From the NCBI RefSeq assembly GCF_001942495.1, contig NZ_MKZS01000001.1, positions 2,873,665-2,937,664 of the forward strand: a stretch of DNA of 64,000 nucleotides, given 5' to 3'. The notes under the pieces were generated by a model. It saw nothing but the letters and a program-made list of their open reading frames with translations, did no database searches and was not told the DNA's origin. Below are positions 10,401 to 18,780 of this stretch, piece by piece. The DNA is from Moorena bouillonii PNG. GTDB lineage: Bacteria; Cyanobacteriota; Cyanobacteriia; Cyanobacteriales; Coleofasciculaceae. Position 1 is the first letter of the stretch, and the number at the start of each line of letters is the position of its first letter. A program made the translations under genes and the position numbers.

Positions 10401-10853
10401 GAGATTGAGGCTGCGCGGTCTGGTGGGATTCAGGGTTTTGTCGTGATTGCCAAAGAAGTGAATCAGCTTACCAACCAATTGATCAAAGCTACCCAGGAAA
10501 TTCACAAGATAGTAGATGATATCGAGCTAGAAACGTCTCAATTAGTCAAGGTAATGGAACAGAGCACTGCTGTGGTGGAGAAGGGGACAAGTCGAGTTGA
10601 GGAAGCTAAGCAGAATATGAAACAGCTGAGGTCGGCTTCGTGCCAGATCGAGCAGCTAGTGACAGCCATTTCCCAAGGGAGTCTTTCCCAAACCGAAACC
10701 ACTCAGAGCGTCGCTATGTTGATCAAAGAGATGGCCCAATTCTCCGAACGTACCGTTGATTCCTCTAGACAAATTTCAAGTTCCTTAACCTCAACTGTAG
10801 CCGTAGCTCAGGAATTGCAGGAGTCAGTTAGTGGTTTTAAATATTTTTCATAA
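7407..10853 (+). CDS. Methyl-accepting chemotaxis protein, Cache-HAMP-GAF-GAF-HAMP-MCP
   Basis: This 1148-residue transducer has a cytoplasmic N-terminus, a membrane helix at about 50-70, and an extracytoplasmic Cache-like sensor at about 80-360 (DESWWQVAKKYP and FSKAITDPATDEFLGVV are typical dCache pieces). A second helix lies at about 378-398, followed by HAMP, two GAF domains (about 480-620 and 640-800), a second HAMP and the signalling hairpin. The hairpin has NTEIEAARSGGIQGFVVIAKE near residue 1000, a divergent form of the usual NAAIEAARAGE. The order matches cyanobacterial phototaxis transducers, but neither GAF has the Cys-His pair that carries a bilin. It therefore looks like a chemical or redox sensor rather than a photoreceptor. 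No che genes are adjacent. Confidence 0.9.
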   Translation: MHFSKDLPWELPVTPQEITQYRQRQSSELTDRNNSQPQKSNDLRTQLLKTILPAVLTPLGLAGLLSYSAISRSSQQQAEQLLEGDTLVAGRVFYIFLEEAKRIPATLAASPLVVEAASTAAKVSQVKNLSKLPYYEVEDSFSATRLLQPNQALNYYLRKTTAIHEFTEISFTEKHGFNVAYNTPTPDFVQRDESWWQVAKKYPSQQVIKTKFDDTDNRFVIEFSKAITDPATDEFLGVVRGVLPASVFSTIFKNLLKDLEIGDSQSMQLLALNKDDTVAVVDTIYQGKSKDQPQKLLGAKDQVVVQNVKILLEAVKTGQTVQQKGLTIKSANSELFPNLKLATFDHNSRHYILVAVPDSNWTVAVSIKLSELRAAGRKAAIGFASVFVLLGIIITLVVRALSDQLAKPLGQLANTAKAVIAGNLNVQAELVGATETQLLAQVFNNLVTRVKGRLQEQEQETEQARTLALVSNQLQQSLNFDNILQTSVYGVHLALKTDRVFIYRFNPDFKSGIIAAEVVDSGMVEALGQTIYEPITTGEIRQFKLEKLVSVENLQQATLTGAPGQFLERLGVVASLVAPIIVGGELFGLLYANDCSKPHPWQESERQLMQQLTRQIGDALTQALLLEQQQATVDISQTLNEITASMLKSLEREKIFPATVVGIKRALSCDRTIIYLLEQNHKGSMVGLSVTLDGSVTPETQKEELDFALEDLDHYQSRQVLAIDNLEGELTHYQQSQVERLGQTSLLRGAKASLVAPILVAGNLIGFLAAHQCSQPRAWQETEINLLTQVAIQFSFALKQANLLEKTERISQEQRQEKEALQKQLLVLLENLQGAAQGDLTVRSDVTLDEIGKVADGFNTIIESLQTIVTQVNNSAVEVNTLLENKEVVVGQLAEDALKQASETTRTLHSVEQITDSIQAVAEHADQAARVVDGVTTTVEASSTAINLTQESILELRDTIGETTSRVKQLGKFSEKIAKVVALSNMLKVQTNVLTINTEIEAARSGGIQGFVVIAKEVNQLTNQLIKATQEIHKIVDDIELETSQLVKVMEQSTAVVEKGTSRVEEAKQNMKQLRSASCQIEQLVTAISQGSLSQTETTQSVAMLIKEMAQFSERTVDSSRQISSSLTSTVAVAQELQESVSGFKYFS

Positions 10854-11406
10854 CACCAGCTGTCAGCCGTCAGCTGTCAGCCGTCAGCTGTCAGCGGTTG
10901 GCCGTAGGCCACGCTACTGATCGTGCCGTGAGCTTCTTTTACTCACAAGCACGATGAGTAGCCTAAGCTATGGGCATAAACTATTCCCTTAGCGTGGCCT
11001 CAGACCTTGAGCACTTCAAGTAGCGTGGGCGTAGCTTGTTAGCTGATAGCTGATAACTGATAGCTGACGGCTGAATGCTTACACGCAAACAGCTTTGTGG
11101 CACAGCCTTTGACGCTGTGACTTAACTCAAATTAAACTAATACTTACCTCTTTTATTATTAACGCTTTCCTCCTTAACCGTGCCCATAAGCTGATAGCTG
11201 ATAGCTGATAGCTGAATAGTCAAATTAAATTATATTAACTGTGTTCAAAAAACTTAAAGTTCTTCAAACCCTTGCTATTCAATGATCCGAAGTTACCTGT
11301 GCCCTTGTTTAAGGTTATTATGTCAATTGTCTCAGATTGACTTCATGGTACTCTCAGATTTTGGCATAACAATTGGCGTGGATAGTGAGCAGAACCAGAT
11401 TTCGCT
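10854..11406. repeat. Repeat-filled gap
   Basis: It carries CAGCTGTCAGCCGT-type repeats (10860-10895), a GGCCGTAGGCCACGCTAC unit, a GCACTTCAAGTAGCGTGG unit near 11005, and AGCTGATAGCTGAT repeats (about 11040-11070 and 11190-11215). A weak pair of CTCAGATT motifs lies at 11330-11360, close to the start of the next gene. I see no gene. Confidence 0.65.
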
Positions 11407-14400
11407 ATGAAGAATTCAGTGCGAGCTTCTGAATTAGGACTAAAATTGGTTGACCGGGCTAGACGCCTGAAAAGATGGAACAAAACCGCAGAAGCTTGGT
11501 GTAGCAGTGCCTTAACCTCTAGGGCAACCTTAAACCGATTTTGGGCAAGACAACCGATTCGCTCTGACACCTTTATCGCCATTTGTGATGCTGTAGGGGT
11601 TGATTGGGAAAAGGTTGTTGAGCCAGATAAGATTAAGGCAGATCAAATCAATAACGGCAAGAGTCCCACTGTGGCTCAAATTAAACGTGTTGATTGGGGA
11701 CAAGCACCAAAGCTAAGAGATTTCTACGGTCGTACTGAGGAACTGAACACCCTACAGCAATGGATTCTTAAGGACAAGTGCCGCCTGGTGACACTTCTAG
11801 GGATGGGGGGAATTGGTAAAACCTCTGTGGCTGTGACTTTAGCCCATCTTCTGGAAGATAAATTTGAGTTTGTGATTTGGCGCACTCTACGCAATGCCCC
11901 TCCCCTAGAAGAACTCCTGGCAGACCTGATTCAATTTCTGTCTGGACAGCAGGAAACCAATTTACCCTGCTCTGTGGATGGCAAAATTCTGCGATTGATT
12001 CGCTATTTACAAGGGGGGCGTTGCTTGCTAGTTCTAGATAATGTGGAGTCGATTCTGCAAAGTGGCGATCGCACCGGTAGTTATCGAGAAGGATATGCTG
12101 AATACGGTGAGCTGCTCAGAAGTATTGGTGAAACCGCCCACCACAGCTGTCTATTACTGACCTCTCGGGAGCCACCCCAGGAATTGACTATCCTGGAGGG
12201 GGAAAACTTACCGATTCGCTGCTTCTCACTCAAAGGGTTATCAGACACCGATGGGCAGGAAATCCTGAAGGAAAAAGGAAATTTTGCTGGGGATGACACC
12301 CAGTGGCTGACCGTGATTGAGCACTATGCTGGAAATCCTCTAGCCTTAAAAATGGTGGCTTGTCTGGTCAGAGACTTTTTTTATGGCAATATTGCTCAGT
12401 TCCTGAATTTTTTAAAGCAAGGCTCATTCATTTTTGATGATATTCGGGATTTGCTAGACCGGCAGTTTCAGCGCCTGAGTGCTACACAACAAGAGCTGAT
12501 GTACTGGCTAGCTATTAATCGCGAACCGGTTTTTTTTAAAGAGTTGGAACAGGACGTTTTCTGCCACCGATGCGCTCCTGACATTTTACAGTCTCTAGGG
12601 TCTCTACAACGGCGCTCATTGATTGAGAAAACCTCGGCTGGGTTTACCCAACAACCTGTAGTGATGGAATACATGGTTAATCGATTAATTGAGCAGATTC
12701 CTGAGGAAGTTACTAGTAAAAATTTTGCTCTGTTGCGCAGTCACGCATTAGTCAAAGCCACTGCCCCTGAGTATATTCGGGATAGTCAAGTCTCTCTGAT
12801 TCTCGAACCGATTATTGAAAGATTACTCGCTCGTTTTGGTTGCACAAAACAGCTCAGCAATCACTTGCTGGAAATTATATCAATGCTGCGCTCCCCAACT
12901 CCCACGGTTAAAAAAATAACTCAAGATACGGCATATATCTGTGGTAATATAATTAATATACTGCGCCAATTACAGGTAGATTTAAGCAGCTATGACTTTT
13001 CTAATCTAACAGTTTGGCAAGCTAACCTAGAGGGGATTAAATTACACAATGTCAATTTCGCTGATGCTGACTTAACCAGCTCAGTATTTACGGAAACCTT
13101 AGGAAATATTTTATCAGCAGCATTCAGCCCAGATGGTAAACTATTAGCAACCTGTGATACAGATTGGAAGGTTCGCCTGTGGGAAGTACCAAGCGGTAAA
13201 CTAGTTTTGCTCTGTGAGGGTCATACCAATTTGGTACGGGACCTTGCTTTTAGCCATGATGGTAAAATCTTAGCCAGTTGCAGTGCGGATCACACCGTTA
13301 AGTTTTGGGATGTCAGTGATGGTAAGTGCTTAAGGACTTGTACCGGACATAGTAATGAGGTCTGTTCAGTCGCTTTTAGTCCAGATGGTCAGACCCTAGT
13401 TACTAGCAGTGGCGACCACACCTTGAAAGTCTGGGATATCAAAACTGCAGAATGTCTCAAAACTTGCACCGGACATAGCAGTTGGGTTAGATCCGTTGCC
13501 TTTAGTCCAGATGGTAAGACTATAGCCAGTAGCAGTGACGACCACACGGTGAAATTCTGGGATAGTGGCACTGGTGAATGCCTGAACACTGGCACCGGTC
13601 ATAGGGATTGCGTGGGGTCAGTGGCATTCAGCTGTGACGGGAAAATCTTAGCCAGTGGCAGTGGTGACCACACTGTAAAGTTTTGGGAGGTAAGCACAGG
13701 TCGCTGCTTAAGAACTTACACTGGACATAGTAGTGGTGTCTACTCAGTGGCCTTTAGTCCAGATGGGAAAACCCTGGCTAGTGGCGGTGGCGACCACATC
13801 GTTAGGCTGTGGGATACTAGCACCAATGAATGTTTGAAAACCTTGCATGGACACAGCAATCAAGTATTTTCAGTAGCCTTTAGTCCTTATGGAAACACCC
13901 TGGTTTGTGTGAGTTTAGACCAAAAGGTGAAGCTATGGGATTATCAAACCGGTCAATGCTTGAAAACTTGGTATGGACATACGGATTGGGCAATGCCGAT
14001 CGCGTTTAGTAGTGACGGTCACACCCTGGCTAGTGGCAGTAACGACTACACAGTGAGAGTATGGGATTATGGTACTGGTAGCTGCATCAGAACCTTGCCC
14101 GGACATACTGACTTTGTCTATTCAGTGGCATTCAGTAGTGACAGGAAAACCTTAGCCAGTGGCAGTACAGACAATACGATTAGGCTGTGGGATGTCAGCA
14201 CAGGTCGCTGCATGAGAACACTCCATGGCCATACTGATTGGGTATTTTCAGTGGCATTCAGTAGTGACGGGAAAACCTTAGCCAGTGGCAGTGCCGACCA
14301 CACGGTGAAGCTGTGGGATGTCAGCACAGGTCACTGCATCAGAACGTTTCAAGAACATACTGATAGACTGTGTTCAGTGGCATTCAGTAATGACGGGAAA

Positions 14401-14952
14401 ACCTTAGCCAGTGGCAGTGCCGACCACACGGTAAGGTTATGGAATTGTGAGACCGGAAGCTGTGTAGGAATTTTGCGCGGACATAGTAATCGAGTCCACT
14501 CCGTCGCCTTTAGTCCCAATGGTCAGCTTTTGGCTAGTGGGAGTACAGACCACACAGTGAAGCTGTGGGATATTCGTGAGAGTAAGTGCTGCAAAACCTT
14601 GATGGGACATACCAATTGGGTATTGTCAGTTGCTTTCAGTCCCGATGGGAAAACCCTAAGCAGTGGCAGTGCTGACAAAACGGTCAGACTTTGGGATGTT
14701 TCCACAGGGGAGTGCCGTGACATTTGCACTGGACATAGCCATCTGGTCTCTTCAGTCGCCTTCAGTGTGGATGGTCAAATTATGGCGAGTGGGTCTCAAG
14801 ACCAAACGGTAAGACTAAAGGATGTAGAAACGGGGGAGTGTTTGAAAATCCTGAGAACTCCTAGACTCTATGAAGCCATGAATATTACTGGAGTTAGAGG
14901 GTTAACTGAGGCACAGAAAGCAACTCTGAAAACCTTGGGAGCGATAGGATGA
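11407..14952 (+). CDS. NB-ARC STAND ATPase with 14 WD40 repeats
   Basis: This 1181-residue STAND-class protein has an N-terminal domain of about 75 residues that is helical and basic ([25 protein letters not shown]). It looks like the helix-turn-helix-like domain seen in cyanobacterial NB-ARC proteins. The NB-ARC domain follows, with Walker [10 protein letters not shown] (about 136) and Walker B LLVLDN (about 207). A short pentapeptide-like stretch ([18 protein letters not shown]) precedes 14 WD40 units of 42 residues, enough for two seven-bladed propellers. By analogy with Apaf-1-like proteins the propellers would sense a ligand and release the ATPase to oligomerise. No effector domain is recognisable, so the output is unknown. 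Several WD units are nearly identical at DNA level. Confidence 0.9.
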   Translation: MKNSVRASELGLKLVDRARRLKRWNKTAEAWCSSALTSRATLNRFWARQPIRSDTFIAICDAVGVDWEKVVEPDKIKADQINNGKSPTVAQIKRVDWGQAPKLRDFYGRTEELNTLQQWILKDKCRLVTLLGMGGIGKTSVAVTLAHLLEDKFEFVIWRTLRNAPPLEELLADLIQFLSGQQETNLPCSVDGKILRLIRYLQGGRCLLVLDNVESILQSGDRTGSYREGYAEYGELLRSIGETAHHSCLLLTSREPPQELTILEGENLPIRCFSLKGLSDTDGQEILKEKGNFAGDDTQWLTVIEHYAGNPLALKMVACLVRDFFYGNIAQFLNFLKQGSFIFDDIRDLLDRQFQRLSATQQELMYWLAINREPVFFKELEQDVFCHRCAPDILQSLGSLQRRSLIEKTSAGFTQQPVVMEYMVNRLIEQIPEEVTSKNFALLRSHALVKATAPEYIRDSQVSLILEPIIERLLARFGCTKQLSNHLLEIISMLRSPTPTVKKITQDTAYICGNIINILRQLQVDLSSYDFSNLTVWQANLEGIKLHNVNFADADLTSSVFTETLGNILSAAFSPDGKLLATCDTDWKVRLWEVPSGKLVLLCEGHTNLVRDLAFSHDGKILASCSADHTVKFWDVSDGKCLRTCTGHSNEVCSVAFSPDGQTLVTSSGDHTLKVWDIKTAECLKTCTGHSSWVRSVAFSPDGKTIASSSDDHTVKFWDSGTGECLNTGTGHRDCVGSVAFSCDGKILASGSGDHTVKFWEVSTGRCLRTYTGHSSGVYSVAFSPDGKTLASGGGDHIVRLWDTSTNECLKTLHGHSNQVFSVAFSPYGNTLVCVSLDQKVKLWDYQTGQCLKTWYGHTDWAMPIAFSSDGHTLASGSNDYTVRVWDYGTGSCIRTLPGHTDFVYSVAFSSDRKTLASGSTDNTIRLWDVSTGRCMRTLHGHTDWVFSVAFSSDGKTLASGSADHTVKLWDVSTGHCIRTFQEHTDRLCSVAFSNDGKTLASGSADHTVRLWNCETGSCVGILRGHSNRVHSVAFSPNGQLLASGSTDHTVKLWDIRESKCCKTLMGHTNWVLSVAFSPDGKTLSSGSADKTVRLWDVSTGECRDICTGHSHLVSSVAFSVDGQIMASGSQDQTVRLKDVETGECLKILRTPRLYEAMNITGVRGLTEAQKATLKTLGAIG

Positions 14953-15053
14953 ATTTAGAATGTAGAATTTAGAATGTAGAATTTAGAATTGGATTTTTTT
15001 TCATTCTTAATTCTTAATTCTTAATTCTTAATTCTTAATTTATTCCATGAATA

Positions 15054-16092
15054 ATGACCAATCAACGTGCAGACTACGATAATCCATGGAAAGAGGCAAT
15101 TTCCTTATATTTCCAACCCTTTATGGCATTTTTATTCCCCGAAATTGAGGAAAATATTGACTGGGATAAAGGCTATGAATTTCTGGACAAGGAATTCCAA
15201 CAAATAGCGCGGGATGGGGAAATTAGCACTAGAGAAGCAGACAAATTAGTTAAGGTTTGGCGCAGGGATGGCCAGGAAACCTGGGTATTAATTCATGTGG
15301 AAGTCCAAAGTCAATACGAATCCGTGTTTGCTGAGAGGATTTATGTGTACAACTACCGCATTTTTGACAAATATCGGCGTCAAGTAGTCAGTGTATTGAT
15401 GCAGTCGCTCATGGGGGAAACCCCCAAGACCGCGCTGCATCGCTTTAGCTGTTTTAGCTGATGAAAGCAAATCCTGGCGACCGAATAAATACAGTTACAC
15501 GATTTGGGGGTGTGAGGTGTTGTTGCGCTTCCCGATTGTTAAACTGCTGGATTATTCGTCCCAGGTGTTGGAGGAAAGTAACAATCCTTTCGCGGTAATT
15601 GTGGCAGCTCATCGGGCTAATCAGCAAACTAAACAAGATGTTCAGCAACGATATCAGATTAAATTACAAGTTGCAAAACGTTTGTATCAACGGGGCTATG
15701 GCAGGCAAGATATCCTAGAGTTATTCCGGTTAATTGATTGGCTAATTAGTTTACCCGATAGCTGGCAAACCGGCTTTACAGAAGAAATTAGACGTTACGA
15801 AGAGGAGAGTAGTATGCGTTACGTTACTAGTTTTGAACGCCTTGCTCGTCAAGAGGGGATTGAAATCGGCCTTTTGGAAAAGGGTCGAGAATGGCTCCTG
15901 GAAGTACTTCGGATTCGTTTTGAAGATGTGCCTAGGGAGTTGGTGGAAACAATCAACCAAATTAAGGAGGACTCGATGTTGACAATGTTGCACAGACAGG
16001 CAATTACCATTGCTTCTGTAGAGGAGTTTATGGTTGTGGTTAATCAGCAGCTAGCTTCTGGTGAACAAAGTTCTGAGGAAAGTGGGACATGA
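15054..16092 (+). pseudogene. Rpn-family PD-(D/E)XK nuclease gene, interrupted
   Basis: The first part (15054-15461) encodes the N-terminus of an Rpn/YhgA-like nuclease: DYDNPWKEAISLYFQPF, then WVLIHVEVQSQYE with the catalytic E-x-Q of the PD-(D/E)XK fold. The second part (ORF from 15517) carries the usual C-terminus (LLRFPIVKLLDY onward, ending in a helical SVEEFMVVVNQQL segment). Between them sits the 46-bp palindromic element. Removing 49 bp (element plus TTT) joins the frames as VSVLAVLADESKSWRP with no other change. The gene is thus broken only by this insertion. Family members promote recombination or act as DNases; this copy should be inactive unless translated as two pieces. Confidence 0.88.
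15398..15443 (+). repeat. 46-bp palindromic element, copy 2, inside nuclease gene
   Basis: The sequence is the same as copy 1, with GATGCAG/CTGCATC ends and a GGGGGAAACCCCC centre. It is flanked by GTATT and TTTAGCTG. The implied empty site is GTATTAGCTG, so insertion added 49 bp, probably 46 bp plus a short T/TT duplication. The 49-bp gain (1 mod 3) shifts the nuclease frame and creates a stop 18 bp downstream. Confidence 0.88.
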
Positions 16093-16247
16093 AAATTTCC
16101 TAAATTATTGGGATGGTGAATGAAGAATGAAGAATTAATAATTTAGAATTTAGAATTGGATTTTTTTTCATTTTTCATTTTTCATTCTTCATTCTTCATT
16201 CTTCATTCTTCATTCTTCATTCTTCATTCTTCATTCTTTGTAAGCAA

Positions 16248-17036
16248 TCAGATTAAGAAATTTTCTGTAATACTGATATCATTCCAAACCAACTTAATGC
16301 TAAAATATTCTCCTGCTTCGCCACTCACTTGCAACTTAAGATTTTCTGTCTCTCTGGCTTGGACTTGAATCACCACAATTCCTTCTTCATCTAGCACCAT
16401 AATTTGTAAACCTTTGGGGAGAAGGTCTTGACCACCAGCGGGATACAGGTCAATGGATAGATTCATTTTGGGTGATTCTGTCCGATGTAGCTCCACTAAT
16501 AAAGCTACTTGCTGATCACCCCAGCCGATCTCAGTACCGAGTAGCTTACCTCTTTTAACTCCTGCTGTAGTATGGAATTTGGTACTAGCTTCTTGATGCA
16601 GTCGCTCATGGGGGTTTCCCCCAAGACCGCGCTGCATCGCTTGGTGAAAGGAGTCACTTCTAAAACTGAAATTTCGCTCTGGGTATTGCTCTAAGATAGT
16701 CTCCACGTTGTCCCAACCCGGATCAAAACAATCCTCTAACCACCGCTTTAGTTGTACCACTCTTTCACTAGATGTTTCACTCGGTTTTAGTCGCTGTGGT
16801 GGGCTGGGGTCTAATTTAAAACTGTCTAATCTAAAACTATCCTTAGGAAATAGGGAAGGAGAAATGGGAAATGGGGAATGGGGCGCAGTATACCCTGCAT
16901 CCCCTTGCCTTCCGGAACCTCTGCGAATAACGGGAACTGCTTGGTGGGTTTGTCCTGCTGGAATAATGGTGTGTAACATTAATAAGTTACTCCAATACAC
17001 TCTGCAATTGTCATCATAATGGCCAGACAATCGCAA
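16248..17036 (-). CDS. DUF1822 family protein, altered
   Basis: The C-terminal half is clear DUF1822: VKRGKLLGTEIGWGDQQVALLVEL, then LYPAGGQDLLPKGLQIMVLDE, ending in GEYFSIKLVWNDISITENFLI. The region VVQLKRWLEDCFDPGWDNVE is the conserved linker upstream of it. Most DUF1822 proteins have about 100 further N-terminal residues. Here the first 70 residues are low-complexity and partly coded by GGGAAAT repeats, so the gene may be 5'-truncated and the start is uncertain. The peptide AMQRGLGGNPHERLHQ in the middle is the translated 46-bp element, inserted in frame. The function of the family is unknown. Confidence 0.7.
   Translation of the reverse strand: MRLSGHYDDNCRVYWSNLLMLHTIIPAGQTHQAVPVIRRGSGRQGDAGYTAPHSPFPISPSLFPKDSFRLDSFKLDPSPPQRLKPSETSSERVVQLKRWLEDCFDPGWDNVETILEQYPERNFSFRSDSFHQAMQRGLGGNPHERLHQEASTKFHTTAGVKRGKLLGTEIGWGDQQVALLVELHRTESPKMNLSIDLYPAGGQDLLPKGLQIMVLDEEGIVVIQVQARETENLKLQVSGEAGEYFSIKLVWNDISITENFLI
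16595..16640 (-). repeat. 46-bp palindromic element, copy 3, in frame inside DUF1822 gene
   Basis: This copy has the same ends as the other two, but its centre reads GGGGGTTTCCCCC on the plus strand, so the central hairpin is inverted relative to the arms. It is flanked by TT on both sides, consistent with a 2-bp target duplication. Total gain is 48 bp, which keeps the reading frame and adds 16 residues between FHQ and EAS of the DUF1822 protein. Confidence 0.88.
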
Positions 17037-17040
17037 AATA

Positions 17041-17072
17041 TCTCAGTTTTTGTCTCAGTTGTCTCAGTTTTG
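17041..17072 (-). promoter_or_regulatory. CTGAGAC motif array upstream of DUF1822 gene
   Basis: Three GTCTCAG copies on the plus strand, spaced 12 and 9 bases, end 5 bp before the annotated start of the DUF1822 gene. They share orientation and spacing with the arrays at 2337 and 58647. If the true DUF1822 start is further in, this could be promoter DNA. Function unknown. Confidence 0.4.
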
Positions 17073-17332
17073 AATTATAGAAATTCTACGACTTTTGAGG
17101 TACAAATGTCTGGGTTTTAGGGAGCAGGGAGCAGGGAGCAGGGAGCAGGGAGCAGATAAGAGTCAATAGGCAATAGGCATGCTAGCAATAGGTGAAAAAT
17201 ATTGTGTACCTGATAGCTATGAGAAACGCTATAAGAATGTAGAATTGGGAATTCTGCTTTAACCCTTAACCATTCTTCATTCTAAATTCTTCATTCTAAA
17301 TTCTTCATTCTAAATTCTTCATTCTTCATTCT

Positions 17333-18160
17333 TCATTCTAAATTCTTAATTTTGCTGGTAATCTCTCTAATTGCTGCTAAATCGGGATAGGATAATACAC
17401 TATCCATGGCTAGCCAAAGTAAGTACTCGATATTTCCGGCGGGGCCAGTAATGGGGGAGGATATTAATCCTTTGTACTGCCAACCTAGCTGTTTGGCGGA
17501 TTCTAGAACGTTTGCGATCGCATCCGCACGGTGATTGGGGTCCCTGACTACTCCCTTTTTCCCGACACGGTCACGACCAACTTCAAACTGAGGCTTGACT
17601 AGCAACACTACCTCACGGGGAGGGGATAGCAGTTGCCACAGAGCAGGAATAATTTTGGTTAAGGAAATAAAGGAGACATCCACTACGCCTAAATCAGCAT
17701 AGACTTGATTCTGATTCGGGACTGGTGAAACACCGTACAAGTCGGCTGGCTGAAGATAGCGTAAGTTGGTACGTTCTTTCAACACCACTCGCTGGTCATT
17801 GCGCAGACTCCAGGCAACTTGTCCATATCCCACATCAACACCATAAACCTGTTTTGCTCCAGCTTTTAGCAAGCAGTCGGTGAACCCACCGGTGGAAATG
17901 CCACCATCTAGGCAAATGCGTCCGTTTACTGAAATCCTAAATACCTCCAAGGCTTTGGCAAGTTTTTGCCCTCCTCTGGATACAAAAGGGGGTTTCTCTT
18001 TGACCTGAATCTGAGCGGTGGTCTTAATTTCAGTTCCTGGCTTATCTAATATTTGTCCATCTACCATGACTTCACCGGCACGAATCAGCACCTGAGCTCG
18101 CTGTCGGGATTCACACAGGTTAAGGTCTACTAATAATTTGTCGAGTCGTTGTTTAACCAA
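17333..18160 (-). CDS. tlyA: TlyA family rRNA methyltransferase
   Basis: This 275-residue protein has an N-terminal S4 RNA-binding domain (RLDKLLVDLNLCESRQRAQVLI) and a FtsJ-like SAM-dependent methyltransferase domain (ICLDGGISTGGFTDCLLKAGA). The VDVSFISLTKIIPAL and LVKPQFEVGR motifs are typical of TlyA. Family members 2'-O-methylate cytidines of 16S and 23S rRNA; the old name hemolysin A is misleading. The normal D-x-G-x-S-T-G-G-F-T SAM loop is intact. The start is a TTG at 18160 and no better start is visible. The upstream gap is full of AAGGTTG repeats. Confidence 0.92.
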   Translation of the reverse strand: MVKQRLDKLLVDLNLCESRQRAQVLIRAGEVMVDGQILDKPGTEIKTTAQIQVKEKPPFVSRGGQKLAKALEVFRISVNGRICLDGGISTGGFTDCLLKAGAKQVYGVDVGYGQVAWSLRNDQRVVLKERTNLRYLQPADLYGVSPVPNQNQVYADLGVVDVSFISLTKIIPALWQLLSPPREVVLLVKPQFEVGRDRVGKKGVVRDPNHRADAIANVLESAKQLGWQYKGLISSPITGPAGNIEYLLWLAMDSVLSYPDLAAIREITSKIKNLE

Positions 18161-18780
18161 TGGGATTGGAAGGTTAGAAGGTTTAAGGTTTAAGGTTGAA
18201 GGTTGAAGGTTTGAAGGTTGAAGGTTAGGAGGTTAGGAGGTTAGGAGGTTAGGAGGTTGAAGGTTGTTCGCGTAGCGTGGCCAAAGGCCAAGGTTAGTGC
18301 GTAGGGTGCGTTAGGGAGGGGCTCGTCCTGATTTTCCACCTCGTAGTCAGTGTTGAGATAGCCCGTCCCGTAACGCACCGCCAGTTTTGGAATAGTCCGC
18401 CTCGTAACGCACCACCCAAGGGCTCGCCCTGATTTTCCAGCTCTTTCTCAGTGTTGAGACAGCCCGTCCCGTAACGCACCACCGGGTCAAACAGCACAAA
18501 TGAGATGCACCCGAAGGTTGTTTGCTTAGAAGGTTGTTTGGTGGTTTGGTTTAAGGTTGTTTGGTGGTTTGGTTTAAGGTTGTTTGGTGGTTTGGTTTAA
18601 GGTTGTTTGGTGGTTTGGTTTAAGGTTGAAGGTTGTTTGGTTGTTTGCTTAGAAGGTTGTTTGGTGGTTTGGTTTAAGGTTTAACTTAGATATTGCACCA
18701 GTACAAAAAAACTTAATAACGGAAAGCGCACCTTTAAATTCTCTCATTTGCGTATCGGCGCACGCAACGGAAGGTTTATG
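18161..18780. repeat. AAGGTT tandem repeats around a GTGCGT element
   Basis: Two arrays of AAGGTTG / AAGGTTGTTTGGTGGTTTGG units (18180-18262 and 18515-18680) flank an element of about 215 bp described separately. The rest holds a CGCACCTTTAAATTC motif also found near 58920. I see no gene. Confidence 0.7.
18297..18512 (+). repeat. GTGCGTTAGGG...AACGCACC element
   Basis: The unit starts GCGTAGGGTGCGTTAGGG, contains three CCCGTAACGCACC or CTCGTAACGCACC boxes, and ends in a CAAACAGCAC/AAATGAGATGCACC block. The same order of boxes is found at 48893-49100. It has inverted-repeat ends (GTGCGT versus ATGCACC) and no ORF of its own. This fits a non-autonomous, MITE-like family. Confidence 0.6.
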
